Shown piece after piece: positions 1 through 9,369 of a stretch of 64,000 bases of DNA. Where the stretch lies: contig NZ_CP135990.1 in assembly GCF_030315915.2 (NCBI RefSeq), positions 930,001-994,000 of the forward strand. The letters run 5' to 3'. Each line of letters begins with the position of its first letter. Within the stretch, counting starts at the first letter, position 1. The DNA comes from Providencia zhijiangensis. GTDB taxonomy: Bacteria > Pseudomonadota > Gammaproteobacteria > Enterobacterales > Enterobacteriaceae. Below the pieces are notes generated by a model. That model saw only the letters and a program-made list of their open reading frames with translations. It was not told the origin of the DNA and searched no databases. Position numbers and translations under genes: made by a program.

Positions 1-399
1 TTTACAGTTCCAAATAAAGAAGCAATGACAGAAAAAGGAACGCATACCCTAGAGCACCTTTTTGCTGGCTTCATGCGAGATCACCTTAATGGTAACGGTG
101 TTGAAATCATCGATATTTCGCCAATGGGATGCCGTACAGGCTTCTATATGAGCTTGATTGGTCAACCGGATGAGCAACGTGTTGCAAAAGCCTGGAAGGC
201 CGCTATGCAGGATGTGCTGCATGTGCAAGACCAAAATAAGATCCCAGAGCTTAATGTGTACCAATGTGGTACTTACATGATGCACTCGCTTGAAGAAGCT
301 CAACAAATTGCTCGAAGTGTGCTTGCGAAGGATATTCTCGTTAATAAAAACGATGAACTTGCATTGCCAGAAGAAAAGCTTGCCCAGCTTCATGTTTAG
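1..399 (+). CDS. luxS: S-ribosylhomocysteine lyase LuxS (5' truncated by window edge)
   Basis: LuxS cleaves S-ribosylhomocysteine to homocysteine and DPD, the precursor of autoinducer-2, in the cytosolic activated methyl cycle. The reading frame is open from base 1, giving 132 residues; the family is about 171 long, so roughly 39 N-terminal residues lie outside the window. The metal-binding HTLEH motif is at fragment residues 15-19, the catalytic-type Cys in SPMGC at 44 and the third metal ligand Cys in QCGTY at 89. The gene ends in a strong hairpin shared with the convergent yfjD gene. In E. coli luxS follows emrAB, whereas here emrAB lies about 31 kb away. Confidence 0.97.
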   Translation, partial: FTVPNKEAMTEKGTHTLEHLFAGFMRDHLNGNGVEIIDISPMGCRTGFYMSLIGQPDEQRVAKAWKAAMQDVLHVQDQNKIPELNVYQCGTYMMHSLEEAQQIARSVLAKDILVNKNDELALPEEKLAQLHV

Positions 400-420
400 T
401 TGTTGAAAAAAAAACAGACT

Positions 421-471
421 AAAAAGCCTTAAAATCACCGACCAATTGATCAGGTTTTTAAGGCTTTTTTC
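421..471. terminator. Bidirectional terminator between luxS and yfjD
   Basis: The arms AAAAAGCCTTAAAA (421-434) and TTTTTAAGGCTTTTTT (455-470) pair and carry A/T tracts on both sides. The hairpin can end luxS on the plus strand and yfjD on the minus strand. Confidence 0.85.
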
Positions 472-485
472 TTTGAAATGAATAA

Positions 486-1772
486 TTAAAATTCAGGGAC
501 TTGTGAGTCAAAACCGAGTGGGGTGATTTTTACCTGCTTGATAATATTATCGTTGATTACTAAAACTTCGATAACATAGTGGCCAATAACAATTTGTTCT
601 TCAGGCTGTGGAATATCACCTAATACCTCTAAAACCATCCCATTAACGGTTCTAGGGCCATCAATAGGGAGGTTCCAATCAAATGCTTTATTTAGGTCAC
701 GAATGTTTGCTGTTCCATCCACAAGGACGCTGCCGTCGCTCTGAGGCATGACTTCTTCAGCTAGAGAAGGCGACATTGATGTTGTGAAATCACCGACAAT
801 TTCTTCCAAAATATCTTCTACGGTGATCAAACCTTGGATCTCGCCATATTCATCAACGATAATGCCAAACTTCTCTTTTTTATGCTGGAAATTAACCAAC
901 TGAACGTTGAGAGGTGTGCTATTGGGAATGAAATAGATACTATCGGCGGCTTTGATCAAATTCTGCTTGTTGAATTCGCGCTTTTCTACCATCAATCGAT
1001 AAGCTTCTCGCACTCGCAAAATACCAATCAAATCATCAAGAGAGTCACGATACAGAACAATGCGCCCATGAGGGGAGTGCGTGAGCTGCCTAACAATCGA
1101 TTTCCAATCATCATTAATATCGATACCGACAATTTCATTACGTGGCAGCATAATATCGCCAACGGTCACTTTGTCTAAATCAAGAATTGAAATCAGCATG
1201 TCTTGATTGCGGCGGCTGAGCTTGTTTTTGGACTCATGAACAATAGTGCGTAACTCTTCTTTGTTGACCGCATCATTACGAGTGTTTGAGACTTTTATTC
1301 CACAGCAGCGCATAAAAAGGGCGGAAATAGTATTAAACGCCCACACGACAGGTAACATGATTTTTTGCAGTGGCGTAAGAATAAAGCTACTAGGGAAGGC
1401 AATACGCTCTGGATACAGTGCCGCGATGGTTTTTGGCATCACTTCTGCAAATAACAAAATAACAAATGTGAGCACACCAGTTGCAATGGCGACACCCATA
1501 TTGCCATATAAGCGGATCCCGATAATGGTCGCGAGAGCAGAAGCAACAATGTTGATTAGATTGTTACCAATCAATACTAAGCCCAGTAAGCGGTCGGGGT
1601 GGCGTAGTAGTTTTTCAACGCGGATAGCGGAGCGATTACCTTGTTTCGCTAAATGTTTTAACCGATAACGGTTCAACGTCATCATACTGGTTTCTGACGC
1701 TGAAAAATAAGCGGATAAAAAAATTAAAACAATCAGTATGATGATTAGAGTACCAGTAGATACTTCATCCAA
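486..1772 (-). CDS. yfjD: CNNM/CorB-family transporter-associated membrane protein YfjD
   Basis: 428 residues, matching E. coli YfjD almost end to end. An N-terminal DUF21/CNNM membrane domain with about four hydrophobic segments (roughly residues 5-30, 60-115, 130-155) is followed by paired CBS domains (about 200-330) and a C-terminal CorC_HlyC domain (about 345-425). The family is linked to magnesium and divalent cation homeostasis; the exact substrate is not readable from sequence. The start is TTG at 1772, supported by AAGGAA 7-12 bases upstream and by alignment with the E. coli N terminus; the nearby ATG at 1768 is out of frame. It precedes ypjD as in E. coli, where both sit beside ffh. 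Confidence 0.93.
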   Translation of the reverse strand: MDEVSTGTLIIILIVLIFLSAYFSASETSMMTLNRYRLKHLAKQGNRSAIRVEKLLRHPDRLLGLVLIGNNLINIVASALATIIGIRLYGNMGVAIATGVLTFVILLFAEVMPKTIAALYPERIAFPSSFILTPLQKIMLPVVWAFNTISALFMRCCGIKVSNTRNDAVNKEELRTIVHESKNKLSRRNQDMLISILDLDKVTVGDIMLPRNEIVGIDINDDWKSIVRQLTHSPHGRIVLYRDSLDDLIGILRVREAYRLMVEKREFNKQNLIKAADSIYFIPNSTPLNVQLVNFQHKKEKFGIIVDEYGEIQGLITVEDILEEIVGDFTTSMSPSLAEEVMPQSDGSVLVDGTANIRDLNKAFDWNLPIDGPRTVNGMVLEVLGDIPQPEEQIVIGHYVIEVLVINDNIIKQVKITPLGFDSQVPEF

Positions 1773-1817
1773 AACAAGGTTCCTTATTTATAACGGTCGT
1801 TTAAGACTAAAATGGCT

Positions 1818-2609
1818 CTACACCATGGTTAATTGCTGAATTAATCGATTACCAAAAAACGCTAAGGTAAGGATAAGTGAACCGCCCACATGGAAAAAGA
1901 GGACGCGTTTGCCTCGCCATCCACCATGAAAATGCCCCCACAGCAAAATAACGTAAACAAACCAAGCAATAACAGAGAGTACGGATTTGTGGATATTCTC
2001 TTTATCAAAGATGTTATCCATATAAATAAAGCCCGTGCATAGCGTTAAGGTTAAGAGAATGACGCCCACCTGAGTGACGTGAAACATTTTGCGTTCAATG
2101 ACCATCATTGGCGGCATATCAGGGCTAAATTTCAGAATTTTGTTTTTAAGCTGGTAGTCAATAATGGCAACTTGAAACGCATATAACGCCGCGATAAGCA
2201 ACGTAGCATAGCTTAATAAAGCTAAGCCAATATGGACAAATAATGGGGTGCTTGCCTCTAAATGAGTAATAAACTCACCAGGCATAATCGTAGATAAAAT
2301 CAGGTTAATAATCGCGAAACTATACACAATAGGGGTTAAGTACCACGCACGCCCTAAATAGGAAACCACCGTCATAATCAAACACATTAAGAGACTGACA
2401 GAGGAACCTAAATTTAAGAGGGTGAGATTTTGCCCGCTGGCTTCACTAAAAATTTGTAATTTCAACGTGATTGCGTGAGTAACCATCGCCACGATAGCTA
2501 ATAAAATAGCCAATCGACGATAAAGAGCTTGCTTGCGCACTTGTCCGGGAACGATCAGCAGCAGACTGACCATGTATGTACAAACTGCTATGACTGCAAA
2601 TACGGGCAT
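1818..2609 (-). CDS. ypjD: Inner membrane protein YpjD, cytochrome c assembly (CcsA/HemX-like) family
   Basis: 263 residues, hydrophobic throughout, with about eight membrane segments. It carries the conserved late region including LLWGHFHGGWRGKR (about 221-234), typical of CcsA/HemX-type haem-handling membrane proteins. It matches E. coli YpjD in length and along its whole sequence. Its molecular role is not settled; in E. coli it has been tied to YfjD and magnesium tolerance, which fits the adjacent yfjD 45 bases downstream. The gene is divergent from ffh. Confidence 0.93.
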   Translation of the reverse strand: MPVFAVIAVCTYMVSLLLIVPGQVRKQALYRRLAILLAIVAMVTHAITLKLQIFSEASGQNLTLLNLGSSVSLLMCLIMTVVSYLGRAWYLTPIVYSFAIINLILSTIMPGEFITHLEASTPLFVHIGLALLSYATLLIAALYAFQVAIIDYQLKNKILKFSPDMPPMMVIERKMFHVTQVGVILLTLTLCTGFIYMDNIFDKENIHKSVLSVIAWFVYVILLWGHFHGGWRGKRVLFFHVGGSLILTLAFFGNRLIQQLTMV

Positions 2610-2905
2610 AGTATAGTGTCGTTATTCATTTTAAGTGGATAGTAATTAACTAGTATAACCCGTGCAAGTGTAGGCTCCAACTATTGGTATGACGTATCGC
2701 TGTATATTCTTTACTAATCGCTCATTTAGGCTGCTCACTTAGCTTAATGAAACGAAACAGCGAAACCCCATCAAGTATGATACAATCGGCGACCAACACA
2801 GCGTTGAATTGTGCCGTGGCTATCTTGAGTTTGCCCTTGAAATACAGCGCGCGAGTAACCAAATAAGGCTACATATAGGCCCATAACAGAATTGAGCTAA
2901 GACAC

Positions 2906-4267
2906 ATGTTTGATAATTTAACTGACAGACTATCGCGCACTTTGCGCAATATCAGTGGGCGTGGACGTCTGACTGATGACAATATTAAAGATACATTACG
3001 CGAAGTTCGCATGGCGTTACTGGAAGCCGACGTTGCTTTGCCAGTCGTCCGTGAATTTATTCAAAAAGTCAAAGAAAGTGCTGTTGGTCAAGACGTTAAT
3101 AAAAGCCTAACACCGGGTCAAGAGTTCATTAAAATTGTTCAAAATGAACTGACCCGCGCAATGGGTGAAGAAAATCACCAACTGAATTTATCTGCTCAGC
3201 CTCCGGCTGTTGTGTTGATGGCAGGTTTGCAAGGTGCGGGTAAAACAACCAGCGTTGCAAAACTGGGTAAACTGTTAAAAGAAAAGCAAAAGAAAAAAGT
3301 TTTAGTAGTTTCTGCCGACGTTTATCGCCCTGCTGCGATCAAACAGTTAGAAACTTTAGCACAAGCGGTTGGCGTTGATTTCTTCCCATCTGAAGTCCAA
3401 GAAAAGCCAGCGGTAATTGTTCAAAAAGCCTTAAAACACGCACAATTACAATTCTACGATGTGCTGTTAGTGGATACCGCCGGTCGCTTACACGTTGATG
3501 AAGCGATGATGGAAGAGATCCAAGAAGTCCATCGTATAATCAATCCAGTTGAAACCTTGTTTGTGGTTGATGCCATGACAGGGCAAGATGCAGCTAACAC
3601 AGCGAAAGCTTTTAACGAAGCATTGCCATTAACCGGGGTTGTTTTAACCAAAGTTGACGGTGACGCGCGTGGCGGTGCTGCATTATCTATCCGCTCCATT
3701 ACTGGTAAGCCAATTAAATTCTTAGGGGTTGGTGAAAAAACTGATGCCCTTGAGCCTTTCCACCCTGAACGCGTGGCTTCACGTATTTTAGGCATGGGGG
3801 ATGTGTTATCTCTGATTGAAGAGATTGAACACAAAGTTGACCGTGATGAAGCTGAAAAATTAGCGAAGAAGTTGAAAACTGGGGATACCTTTGATTTTAA
3901 TGACTTCTTAAACCAGCTAAAACAGATGCGTAATATGGGCGGAATGACCAGCATGCTGAGTAAGATGCCGGGCATGTCCCAGTTACCAGACGCGGTTAAA
4001 TCCCAAATGGATGACAAAATTACCATCCGTATGGAAGCGATGATCCAATCCATGACGCGTAAAGAACGCGAAAAACCAGAGATTATTAAAGGATCTCGCA
4101 AACGCCGTATTGCTGCGGGTTCTGGAACCACAGTACAAGAGGTTAATAAACTCTTAAAACAGTTTGATGATATGCAGCGCATGATGAAAAAGATGAAGAA
4201 AGGCGGCCTCGCCAAGATGATGCGCGGTATGAAGGGTATGATGCCTCCGGGTTTCCCGGGGCGTTAA
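2906..4267 (+). CDS. ffh: Signal recognition particle GTPase Ffh
   Basis: Ffh binds 4.5S RNA and hydrophobic signal sequences on ribosomes and delivers nascent membrane proteins to FtsY. The 453 residues show the N domain (1-90), the NG GTPase with P-loop GLQGAGKTT (107-115), DTAGR (190-194) and TKVDGD (248-253), and the methionine-rich M domain from about 300, ending in a run of Met/Lys/Gly segments. Length equals the E. coli protein. It stands in its own unit ahead of the rpsP operon and is separated from it by a terminator-like hairpin. Confidence 0.98.
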   Translation: MFDNLTDRLSRTLRNISGRGRLTDDNIKDTLREVRMALLEADVALPVVREFIQKVKESAVGQDVNKSLTPGQEFIKIVQNELTRAMGEENHQLNLSAQPPAVVLMAGLQGAGKTTSVAKLGKLLKEKQKKKVLVVSADVYRPAAIKQLETLAQAVGVDFFPSEVQEKPAVIVQKALKHAQLQFYDVLLVDTAGRLHVDEAMMEEIQEVHRIINPVETLFVVDAMTGQDAANTAKAFNEALPLTGVVLTKVDGDARGGAALSIRSITGKPIKFLGVGEKTDALEPFHPERVASRILGMGDVLSLIEEIEHKVDRDEAEKLAKKLKTGDTFDFNDFLNQLKQMRNMGGMTSMLSKMPGMSQLPDAVKSQMDDKITIRMEAMIQSMTRKEREKPEIIKGSRKRRIAAGSGTTVQEVNKLLKQFDDMQRMMKKMKKGGLAKMMRGMKGMMPPGFPGR

Positions 4268-4271
4268 GCAA

Positions 4272-4340
4272 TAAAGCCTGAAACAAAAGTGTACTTTTGA
4301 TTGATTTTTTCGTCAAAGTGAGTAAACTTTTCGGGCTTTT
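4272..4340 (+). terminator. Terminator after ffh
   Basis: AAAGCCTGAAA (4273-4283) pairs with TTTTCGGGCTTT (4329-4340), followed by TTTATAT. The loop holds a smaller hairpin CAAAAG...CTTTTG. It lies directly after the ffh stop codon. Confidence 0.7.
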
Positions 4341-4345
4341 TATAT

Positions 4346-4383
4346 AACAGCCGGACTCTATCCCTCGATGGAGTCTGGTTGTT
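4346..4383 (+). promoter_or_regulatory. Leader hairpin just upstream of rpsP
   Basis: AACAGCCGGACTC (4346-4358) and GAGTCTGGTTGTT (4371-4383) pair over 13 positions with two G-U pairs and a 12-base loop. The stem ends about 10 bases before the rpsP ribosome binding site. It may be an attenuator-like or stabilising 5' structure of the rpsP-rimM-trmD-rplS message; function is inferred. Confidence 0.5.
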
Positions 4384-4404
4384 TTGTTAACTAATGAGGA
4401 TGTT

Positions 4405-4653
4405 ATGGTAACAATTCGTTTATCTCGTGGCGGCGCTAAAAAACGTCCGTTCTACCAAATCGTTGTAACCGATAGCCGCAATGCGCGTGACGGTCGTTTC
4501 ATTGAGCGTATCGGTTTCTTCAACCCGATCGCTGCAGGTCAAGCAGAAGAACTGCGTTTAGACCTGGACCGTATTGAGCATTGGGTTGGCTTAGGCGCAA
4601 CTGTTTCTGACCGTGTTGCACAACTGGTCAAACAAGCTAAAAAAGTAGCTTAA
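4405..4653 (+). CDS. rpsP: 30S ribosomal protein S16
   Basis: 82-residue S16, an assembly protein of the small subunit body. The protein starts [18 protein letters not shown], the family start. A longer frame from the TTG at 4384 is rejected because GAGGA (4396-4400) sits 4 bases before the ATG at 4405. First gene of the rpsP-rimM-trmD-rplS operon; rimM follows 18 bases downstream. Confidence 0.97.
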   Translation: MVTIRLSRGGAKKRPFYQIVVTDSRNARDGRFIERIGFFNPIAAGQAEELRLDLDRIEHWVGLGATVSDRVAQLVKQAKKVA

Positions 4654-4671
4654 TCTGTCACGGTGGTAACA

Positions 4672-5220
4672 ATGAGCAAGCAAACTAAACTACTGCCTCC
4701 TGCAAACCCAATTGTATTGGGCAAATTAGGCGCGGCATACGGTATTCGTGGTTGGCTCAAAGTTTTTTCCTCCACCGAACATGCTGAAAGTATTTTTGAT
4801 TATCAACCTTGGTTTATCCAACGCTCTGGTCAATGGCAACATATTGAAATAGAAGATTGGAAACATCATAACAAAGATATCATCGTCAAGCTCAAAGGGG
4901 TCGAAGACCGCGATGCAGCTGCTCTATTGACCAATTTTGAAATTGCGGTTGATTCAACCCAACTTCCTGATTTGGACAACGATGAATACTACTGGAAAGA
5001 CCTTATGGGCTGCCATGTAGTGACGTCTGAGGGTTACGACCTTGGTACTGTGATTGATATGATGGAAACGGGATCGAATGACGTTCTCGTGATCAAGGCA
5101 AATTTAAAAGATGCATTTGGCATCAAGGAGCGGTTGGTTCCGTTTCTTGATGGGCAGGTTATCAAGAAAGTCGATCTCTCCACCAAAATTATTGAAGTGG
5201 AGTGGGATCCTGGTTTTTAA
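4672..5220 (+). CDS. rimM: Ribosome maturation factor RimM
   Basis: RimM assists maturation of the 30S head by binding S19. The 182 residues hold the RimM N-terminal beta barrel (about 13-95) and a PRC-barrel domain (about 100-180) containing YYWKDLMGC and the highly conserved stretch around [17 protein letters not shown]. The ATG at 4672 is preferred over the GTG at 4663: GGTGG ends 5 bases before it and the E. coli protein also starts MSKQ. Located between rpsP and trmD as in most Enterobacterales. Confidence 0.96.
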   Translation: MSKQTKLLPPANPIVLGKLGAAYGIRGWLKVFSSTEHAESIFDYQPWFIQRSGQWQHIEIEDWKHHNKDIIVKLKGVEDRDAAALLTNFEIAVDSTQLPDLDNDEYYWKDLMGCHVVTSEGYDLGTVIDMMETGSNDVLVIKANLKDAFGIKERLVPFLDGQVIKKVDLSTKIIEVEWDPGF

Positions 5221-5257
5221 ATCTCCGGTTTACCGGTTTTTATGAGTGGGATAAATC

Positions 5258-6022
5258 ATGTGGATTGGGGTAATTAGCCTGTTTCCCGAAATGTTCCGCG
5301 CAATAACCGAGTACGGGGTAACTGGTCGGGCAGTGAAAAATAGCCTGCTAACGGTTGAGTGTTGGAATCCGAGAGATTTTACTCACGATAGACACAAAAC
5401 CGTTGATGATCGCCCCTATGGTGGTGGTCCAGGCATGCTGATGATGGTGCAACCGTTAAAAGATGCAATCCACGCAGCAAAAGCTGAGGCCGGTGATGGT
5501 GCAAAAGTGATTTATCTTTCACCTCAAGGTCGCAAACTCGGTCAAGACGGAGTTTGTGAACTGGCAACAAACGAGAAGATAATTCTTGTTTGTGGTCGTT
5601 ATGAAGGTATTGATGAGCGGATCATTCAAACCGAAATTGATGAAGAATGGTCAATCGGTGATTACGTTCTCAGTGGTGGGGAGCTCCCTGCTATGGTGTT
5701 GATAGACTCAGTCTCTCGGTTTATTCCTGGAGTACTAGGTCATCAAGCTTCAGCTCAAGAAGATTCTTTTGCGGATGGCTTGTTAGATTGTCCTCACTAT
5801 ACTCGACCAGAGGTGTTAGACGGCATGCAAGTTCCTGACATACTACTTTCAGGAAACCATGCCAAGATCGATAGCTGGCGCATGAAGCAGTCACTCGGTC
5901 GTACCTGGCTTAGAAGACCTGAGCTTCTAGAAAGCCTAGCTCTGACTGACGAGCAGAGGATGTTGCTAGCTGAATTCCAACGGGAATATCAGGCTGAGCA
6001 ACCAGTGAATCCAGACAATTAA
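5258..6022 (+). CDS. trmD: tRNA (guanine37-N1)-methyltransferase TrmD
   Basis: TrmD methylates G37 next to the anticodon, using S-adenosylmethionine, and prevents frameshifting. The 254 residues form a trefoil-knot SPOUT enzyme: [13 protein letters not shown] start, [13 protein letters not shown] (about 50-62), and the cofactor-binding knot around [11 protein letters not shown] and [13 protein letters not shown]. The catalytic-type Asp is in ALLxCPHYTRP-like context (LDCPHYTRP). Third gene of the operon, 37 bases after rimM. Confidence 0.97.
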   Translation: MWIGVISLFPEMFRAITEYGVTGRAVKNSLLTVECWNPRDFTHDRHKTVDDRPYGGGPGMLMMVQPLKDAIHAAKAEAGDGAKVIYLSPQGRKLGQDGVCELATNEKIILVCGRYEGIDERIIQTEIDEEWSIGDYVLSGGELPAMVLIDSVSRFIPGVLGHQASAQEDSFADGLLDCPHYTRPEVLDGMQVPDILLSGNHAKIDSWRMKQSLGRTWLRRPELLESLALTDEQRMLLAEFQREYQAEQPVNPDN

Positions 6023-6048
6023 TTGTCTAAACATATCAGTTTACCTAG

Positions 6049-6417
<369 letters not shown>

Positions 6418-6442
6418 TACGCTTTCGCTACATCCGAAAGTT

Positions 6443-6470
6443 AAAGGGCCCGCATTTGCGGGCCTTTTTT
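6443..6470 (+). terminator. Rho-independent terminator of the rpsP-rplS operon
   Basis: The GC-rich stem GGCCCGC / GCGGGCC with a four-base ATTT loop is followed by six T. It lies 25 bases after the rplS stop. Confidence 0.92.
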
Positions 6471-6597
6471 ATATTCGTCATATTTCGCGCTGTGGCGGTG
6501 TTGGCTTCATTCAGCCACACAGGTCACATACTTATGTATGCTCCCCGCGCTGTCTTCATTTTGCCGCCTAGCCACAACTCGAACTATTTAGAATATA
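6470..6597. repeat. ERIC (enterobacterial repetitive intergenic consensus) element
   Basis: A 128-base imperfect palindrome flanked by TATATTC (6470-6476) and GAATATA (6591-6597). The centre reads GTCACATACTTATGTATGCT, close to the known ERIC core, and the right end GCCACAACTCGAACTATTTA also fits ERIC. Length agrees with the canonical 127 bases. It sits directly against the rplS terminator. A 77-codon frame crossing it (6456-6689) is not considered a gene. Confidence 0.85.
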
Positions 6598-6719
6598 CCG
6601 CTCAACAAACCCCATTTCGTAAACTTATCTTTACTATTTTTGTTTTTGCTTTGCTTTTTAATATGAACTTATTCTCTTTTTATTCTTAAATATCATTTAA
6701 ATTCAATATTATAAATTTG

Positions 6720-6737
6720 TGTAATTTTTCATATACA
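6720..6737 (+). promoter_or_regulatory. Strong TyrR box upstream of aroF
   Basis: TGTAAT-N6-TATACA matches the TyrR consensus TGTAAA-N6-TTTACA at 10 of 12 defined positions. It lies 145 bases before aroF and 42 bases upstream of a second, weaker box, a helical-phase spacing like that seen at TyrR-controlled promoters. Assignment rests on motif and gene context. Confidence 0.65.
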
Positions 6738-6761
6738 CTTAATTGAATTATTTTACGGTTT

Positions 6762-6793
6762 TGGATTGAAATCTTTACGATGCATGATATGTT
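6762..6793 (+). promoter_or_regulatory. Probable aroF promoter overlapped by a weak TyrR box
   Basis: TTGAAA (6766-6771), a 16-base spacer and TATGTT (6788-6793) form a sigma-70-like promoter. The half-matching TyrR box TGGATT-N6-TTTACG (6762-6779) covers the -35 element, the arrangement expected where a strong upstream box helps TyrR occupy a weak box and exclude RNA polymerase. Confidence 0.5.
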
Positions 6794-6864
6794 ATCTCTC
6801 ACGCACCAAACACAAGATCGATAAATAACATCACTAATAAATAATAAGCTAAATAGGTAATCAA

Positions 6865-7959
6865 ATGATCATGCAAAAAGATGTACTCAATAACGTAAAT
6901 ATTCAAGACGAGCAGGTTCTTATCACCCCTGAAAGTCTGAAACAAAAATACCCATTGAGTCACAGCAACCTGCATGCCATTGCGACATCGCGTAAAGTGA
7001 TTGCTGATATTATTCATCAGCGTGATCCGCGCTTACTCGTGGTATGTGGTCCTTGTTCAATCCATGATGTAGATGCTGCCATCGAATACGGTGAGCGTTT
7101 ACAGAAACTTGCCGCTGAGTTAAGTGATAGCTTATATATTGTGATGCGTGTGTACTTTGAAAAACCACGTACAACCGTGGGTTGGAAAGGCTTAATTAGC
7201 GATCCATTTATGGATGGCAGCTTTGAAATGGAAAAAGGGCTACACATTGCCCGCGATTTATTGACCAACTTAGTGAATATGGGATTACCACTGGCGACAG
7301 AAGCGTTAGATCCTAATAACCCACAATACTTAGGTGACTTATTCAGTTGGTCAGCCATCGGAGCGAGAACCACGGAATCCCAAACTCACCGTGAAATGGC
7401 ATCCGGCTTATCAATGCCAGTCGGTTTTAAAAACGGCACAGATGGCAGTTTATCTACAGCCATCAATGCGTTAAAAGCTGCTGCAATGCCACATCGCTTT
7501 ATGGGAATCAACCAATCCGGTCAGGTTTGCTTGCTGCACACCAGCGGCAATAAAAATGGTCATGTGATCTTACGTGGTGGCAAAACACCAAACTATGATG
7601 AGCAAAGCATTGCGGCTTGTGAAGCCGAAATGAAAAAAGCGGGGCTAGAACCATCATTAATGGTGGATTGCAGTCACGGTAACTCAAATAAAGATTTTCG
7701 TCGTCAGCCTCTGGTGGTTGATTCAATTATCGAGCAAATTGTTAATGGTAATGAATCAATTACAGGTATTATGCTTGAAAGCCATATTAATGAAGGCAAC
7801 CAGTCATCAGAACAGCCACGTGAAAATATGAAATACGGGGTTTCGGTGACAGATGCATGCATTAACTGGGAAGAAACTGAGTCTGTGTTGCGTAAATTAC
7901 ACCAAGCATTATCACCAGTGCTTGAGCAGCGTGGGCAGAAATTAAGTAAAGTGAGCTGA
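6865..7959 (+). CDS. aroF: 3-deoxy-D-arabinoheptulosonate 7-phosphate synthase, tyrosine-sensitive type
   Basis: First step of the shikimate pathway: phosphoenolpyruvate plus erythrose 4-phosphate give DAHP. 364 residues of class I DAHP synthase; conserved [10 protein letters not shown] (about 53-62), [10 protein letters not shown], the [10 protein letters not shown] segment and [11 protein letters not shown] are all present. Sequence and position before tyrA identify the Tyr-regulated isoenzyme AroF. The ATG at 6865 has AGGT 6 bases upstream; E. coli AroF aligns from the second ATG at 6871, so a two-residue shorter product is possible. Expression is probably TyrR-controlled through the boxes upstream. 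Confidence 0.95.
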   Translation: MIMQKDVLNNVNIQDEQVLITPESLKQKYPLSHSNLHAIATSRKVIADIIHQRDPRLLVVCGPCSIHDVDAAIEYGERLQKLAAELSDSLYIVMRVYFEKPRTTVGWKGLISDPFMDGSFEMEKGLHIARDLLTNLVNMGLPLATEALDPNNPQYLGDLFSWSAIGARTTESQTHREMASGLSMPVGFKNGTDGSLSTAINALKAAAMPHRFMGINQSGQVCLLHTSGNKNGHVILRGGKTPNYDEQSIAACEAEMKKAGLEPSLMVDCSHGNSNKDFRRQPLVVDSIIEQIVNGNESITGIMLESHINEGNQSSEQPRENMKYGVSVTDACINWEETESVLRKLHQALSPVLEQRGQKLSKVS

Positions 7960-7972
7960 GCAAGGGATTGGT

Positions 7973-9094
7973 ATGTCTGCTGAATTATCCCATTTACGGG
8001 AACAGATTGATGAAGTTGATAAGTCATTATTAGATTTGTTAGCCAAACGGCTGCAGCTAGTGGCTGAAGTCGGCGAAGTCAAAAGCCAACATGGATTACC
8101 TATTTACGTGCCTGAGCGTGAATCCAGCATGTTGGCAGCTCGCCGAGCAGAAGCGGAGCGAATGGGGATCCCGCCTGATCTGATTGAAGATATTCTTCGA
8201 CGGATCATGCGTGAGTCTTATGCGCGCGAAAATGACAAAGGATTTAAAACACTGAACCCTACCGCTGGCCCAATTGTGATCGTCGGTGGGAATGGAAAAA
8301 TGGGGCGGTTATTTCACCGTCTACTTTCCCTGTCTGGTTATCAGGTTAAATTGCTGGGTGAGCAGGATTGGGATAATGCGGCTTCGATAGTCTCTGGTGC
8401 AAGCGTGGTGATGGTTAGTGTACCTATCCACCTTACTGTTGATGTCATTAAACGTTTGCCTACTTTAGATCCAGAAACAATTTTAGTGGATATTGCTTCT
8501 GTGAAGCAAAAGCCACTTGAGGCTATGCTGTCAGTGCATCAAGGCCCTGTATTAGGATTACATCCGATGTTTGGTCCTGATATTGGCAGTGTTGCCAAGC
8601 AAGTTTTTGCATTCTGTGATGGGCGAAAAGCGGAATCTTACCAGTGGTTGCTGGAGCAGTTACAGGTTTGGGGCGCGCGCTTGAAAGCGATTAAGCCTGA
8701 AGAACACGATCGTAATATGAGTTTTATTCAGGCGTTACGCCACTTTACGACGTTTACTTATGGGCAAAATTTAGCAAAAGAGCAGGTTGATCTACAGCAG
8801 CTGTTGGATCTCTCTTCCCCAATTTATCGTCTTGAATTGGCAATGGTAGGGCGTTTGTTTGCACAAGATCCACAATTGTATGCAGATATCATCATGTCTT
8901 CGGACGAAAATGTTGAATTGATCCGCCGTTATTACCAGCTTTTGGGGCAATCCATTGAAATGCTGGAGCGCAAAGATAAAGCCGAATTTATTCGACACTT
9001 TGAGCAAGTCAGTCAGTGGTTTGGTGAAGATGCACATCATTTCATGAAAGAAAGCCAGTCTCTATTACAACGGGCGAACGATAACCGTAAATAG
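7973..9094 (+). CDS. tyrA: Bifunctional chorismate mutase / prephenate dehydrogenase (T-protein)
   Basis: Converts chorismate to prephenate and then to 4-hydroxyphenylpyruvate for tyrosine synthesis. The 373 residues comprise an AroQ-type chorismate mutase (about 1-90, with [19 protein letters not shown]) and an NAD-dependent prephenate dehydrogenase (about 100-370) with the nucleotide-binding GGNGKMGR loop (about 104-111), HPMFGPD and the C-terminal [20 protein letters not shown] segment. Starts 13 bases after aroF, forming the aroF-tyrA operon seen in E. coli. Confidence 0.97.
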   Translation: MSAELSHLREQIDEVDKSLLDLLAKRLQLVAEVGEVKSQHGLPIYVPERESSMLAARRAEAERMGIPPDLIEDILRRIMRESYARENDKGFKTLNPTAGPIVIVGGNGKMGRLFHRLLSLSGYQVKLLGEQDWDNAASIVSGASVVMVSVPIHLTVDVIKRLPTLDPETILVDIASVKQKPLEAMLSVHQGPVLGLHPMFGPDIGSVAKQVFAFCDGRKAESYQWLLEQLQVWGARLKAIKPEEHDRNMSFIQALRHFTTFTYGQNLAKEQVDLQQLLDLSSPIYRLELAMVGRLFAQDPQLYADIIMSSDENVELIRRYYQLLGQSIEMLERKDKAEFIRHFEQVSQWFGEDAHHFMKESQSLLQRANDNRK

Positions 9095-9100
9095 TTTCTT

Positions 9101-9147
9101 TAGCCATTACTCGATAAATCGATGAAAAAGGGTAATGGCTATCTTTA
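9101..9147 (+). terminator. Probable terminator after tyrA
   Basis: TAGCCATTAC (9101-9110) pairs perfectly with GTAATGGCTA (9132-9141), followed by TCTTTAT. The loop is long (21 bases) and itself contains TCGAT/ATCGA. The stem is convincing but the T tract is weak. Confidence 0.55.
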
Positions 9148-9171
9148 TGCTAAAAGTGCTAAACGCATTTC

Positions 9172-9252
9172 TATTATTAATATTTATAATAAATAAGTAA
9201 TTGTACTTATTTATTATAAATATTAATAATAAATAAGTAATTGTACTTATTT
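9172..9252. repeat. AT-rich 28-bp perfect inverted repeat plus 27-bp direct repeat
   Basis: Bases 9172-9199 are the exact reverse complement of 9204-9231, leaving a 4-base ATTG spacer. A 27-bp segment spanning the centre (9186-9212) is then repeated exactly, 40 bases on, at 9226-9252. The unit is almost purely A/T apart from the GTAC-flanking AAGTAATTGTACTT core. It lies between tyrA and the chemoreceptor gene; no function can be read from it. Confidence 0.9.
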
Positions 9253-9369
9253 CCGTGGTTTATCCTAAATTTACAATTGAGCTTCTTCCTTGGGTGGGCT
9301 TATCCACTAATTAATTAGAAATTAATCAATTTATAATATCGATATTTATAAATTAAACGATTTATCTAA

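Noticed and set aside
2744-2776. Sigma-32-like promoter before ffh (CTTAATG with CCCCATCA)
   Set aside because: The -35 part fits poorly; one CCCCAT alone is not enough.
3454-4215. 253-codon frame antisense to ffh
   Set aside because: Shadow of a strongly conserved gene in the opposite strand; composition is Ser/Ile-rich noise with no start site.
6456-6689. 77-codon plus-strand frame after rplS
   Set aside because: It begins inside the rplS terminator and crosses the ERIC repeat; no ribosome site and no familiar protein features.
9172-9252. CRISPR or transposon terminal repeats
   Set aside because: No regular spacers of CRISPR length and no transposase or target duplication nearby; kept only as an unexplained repeat.
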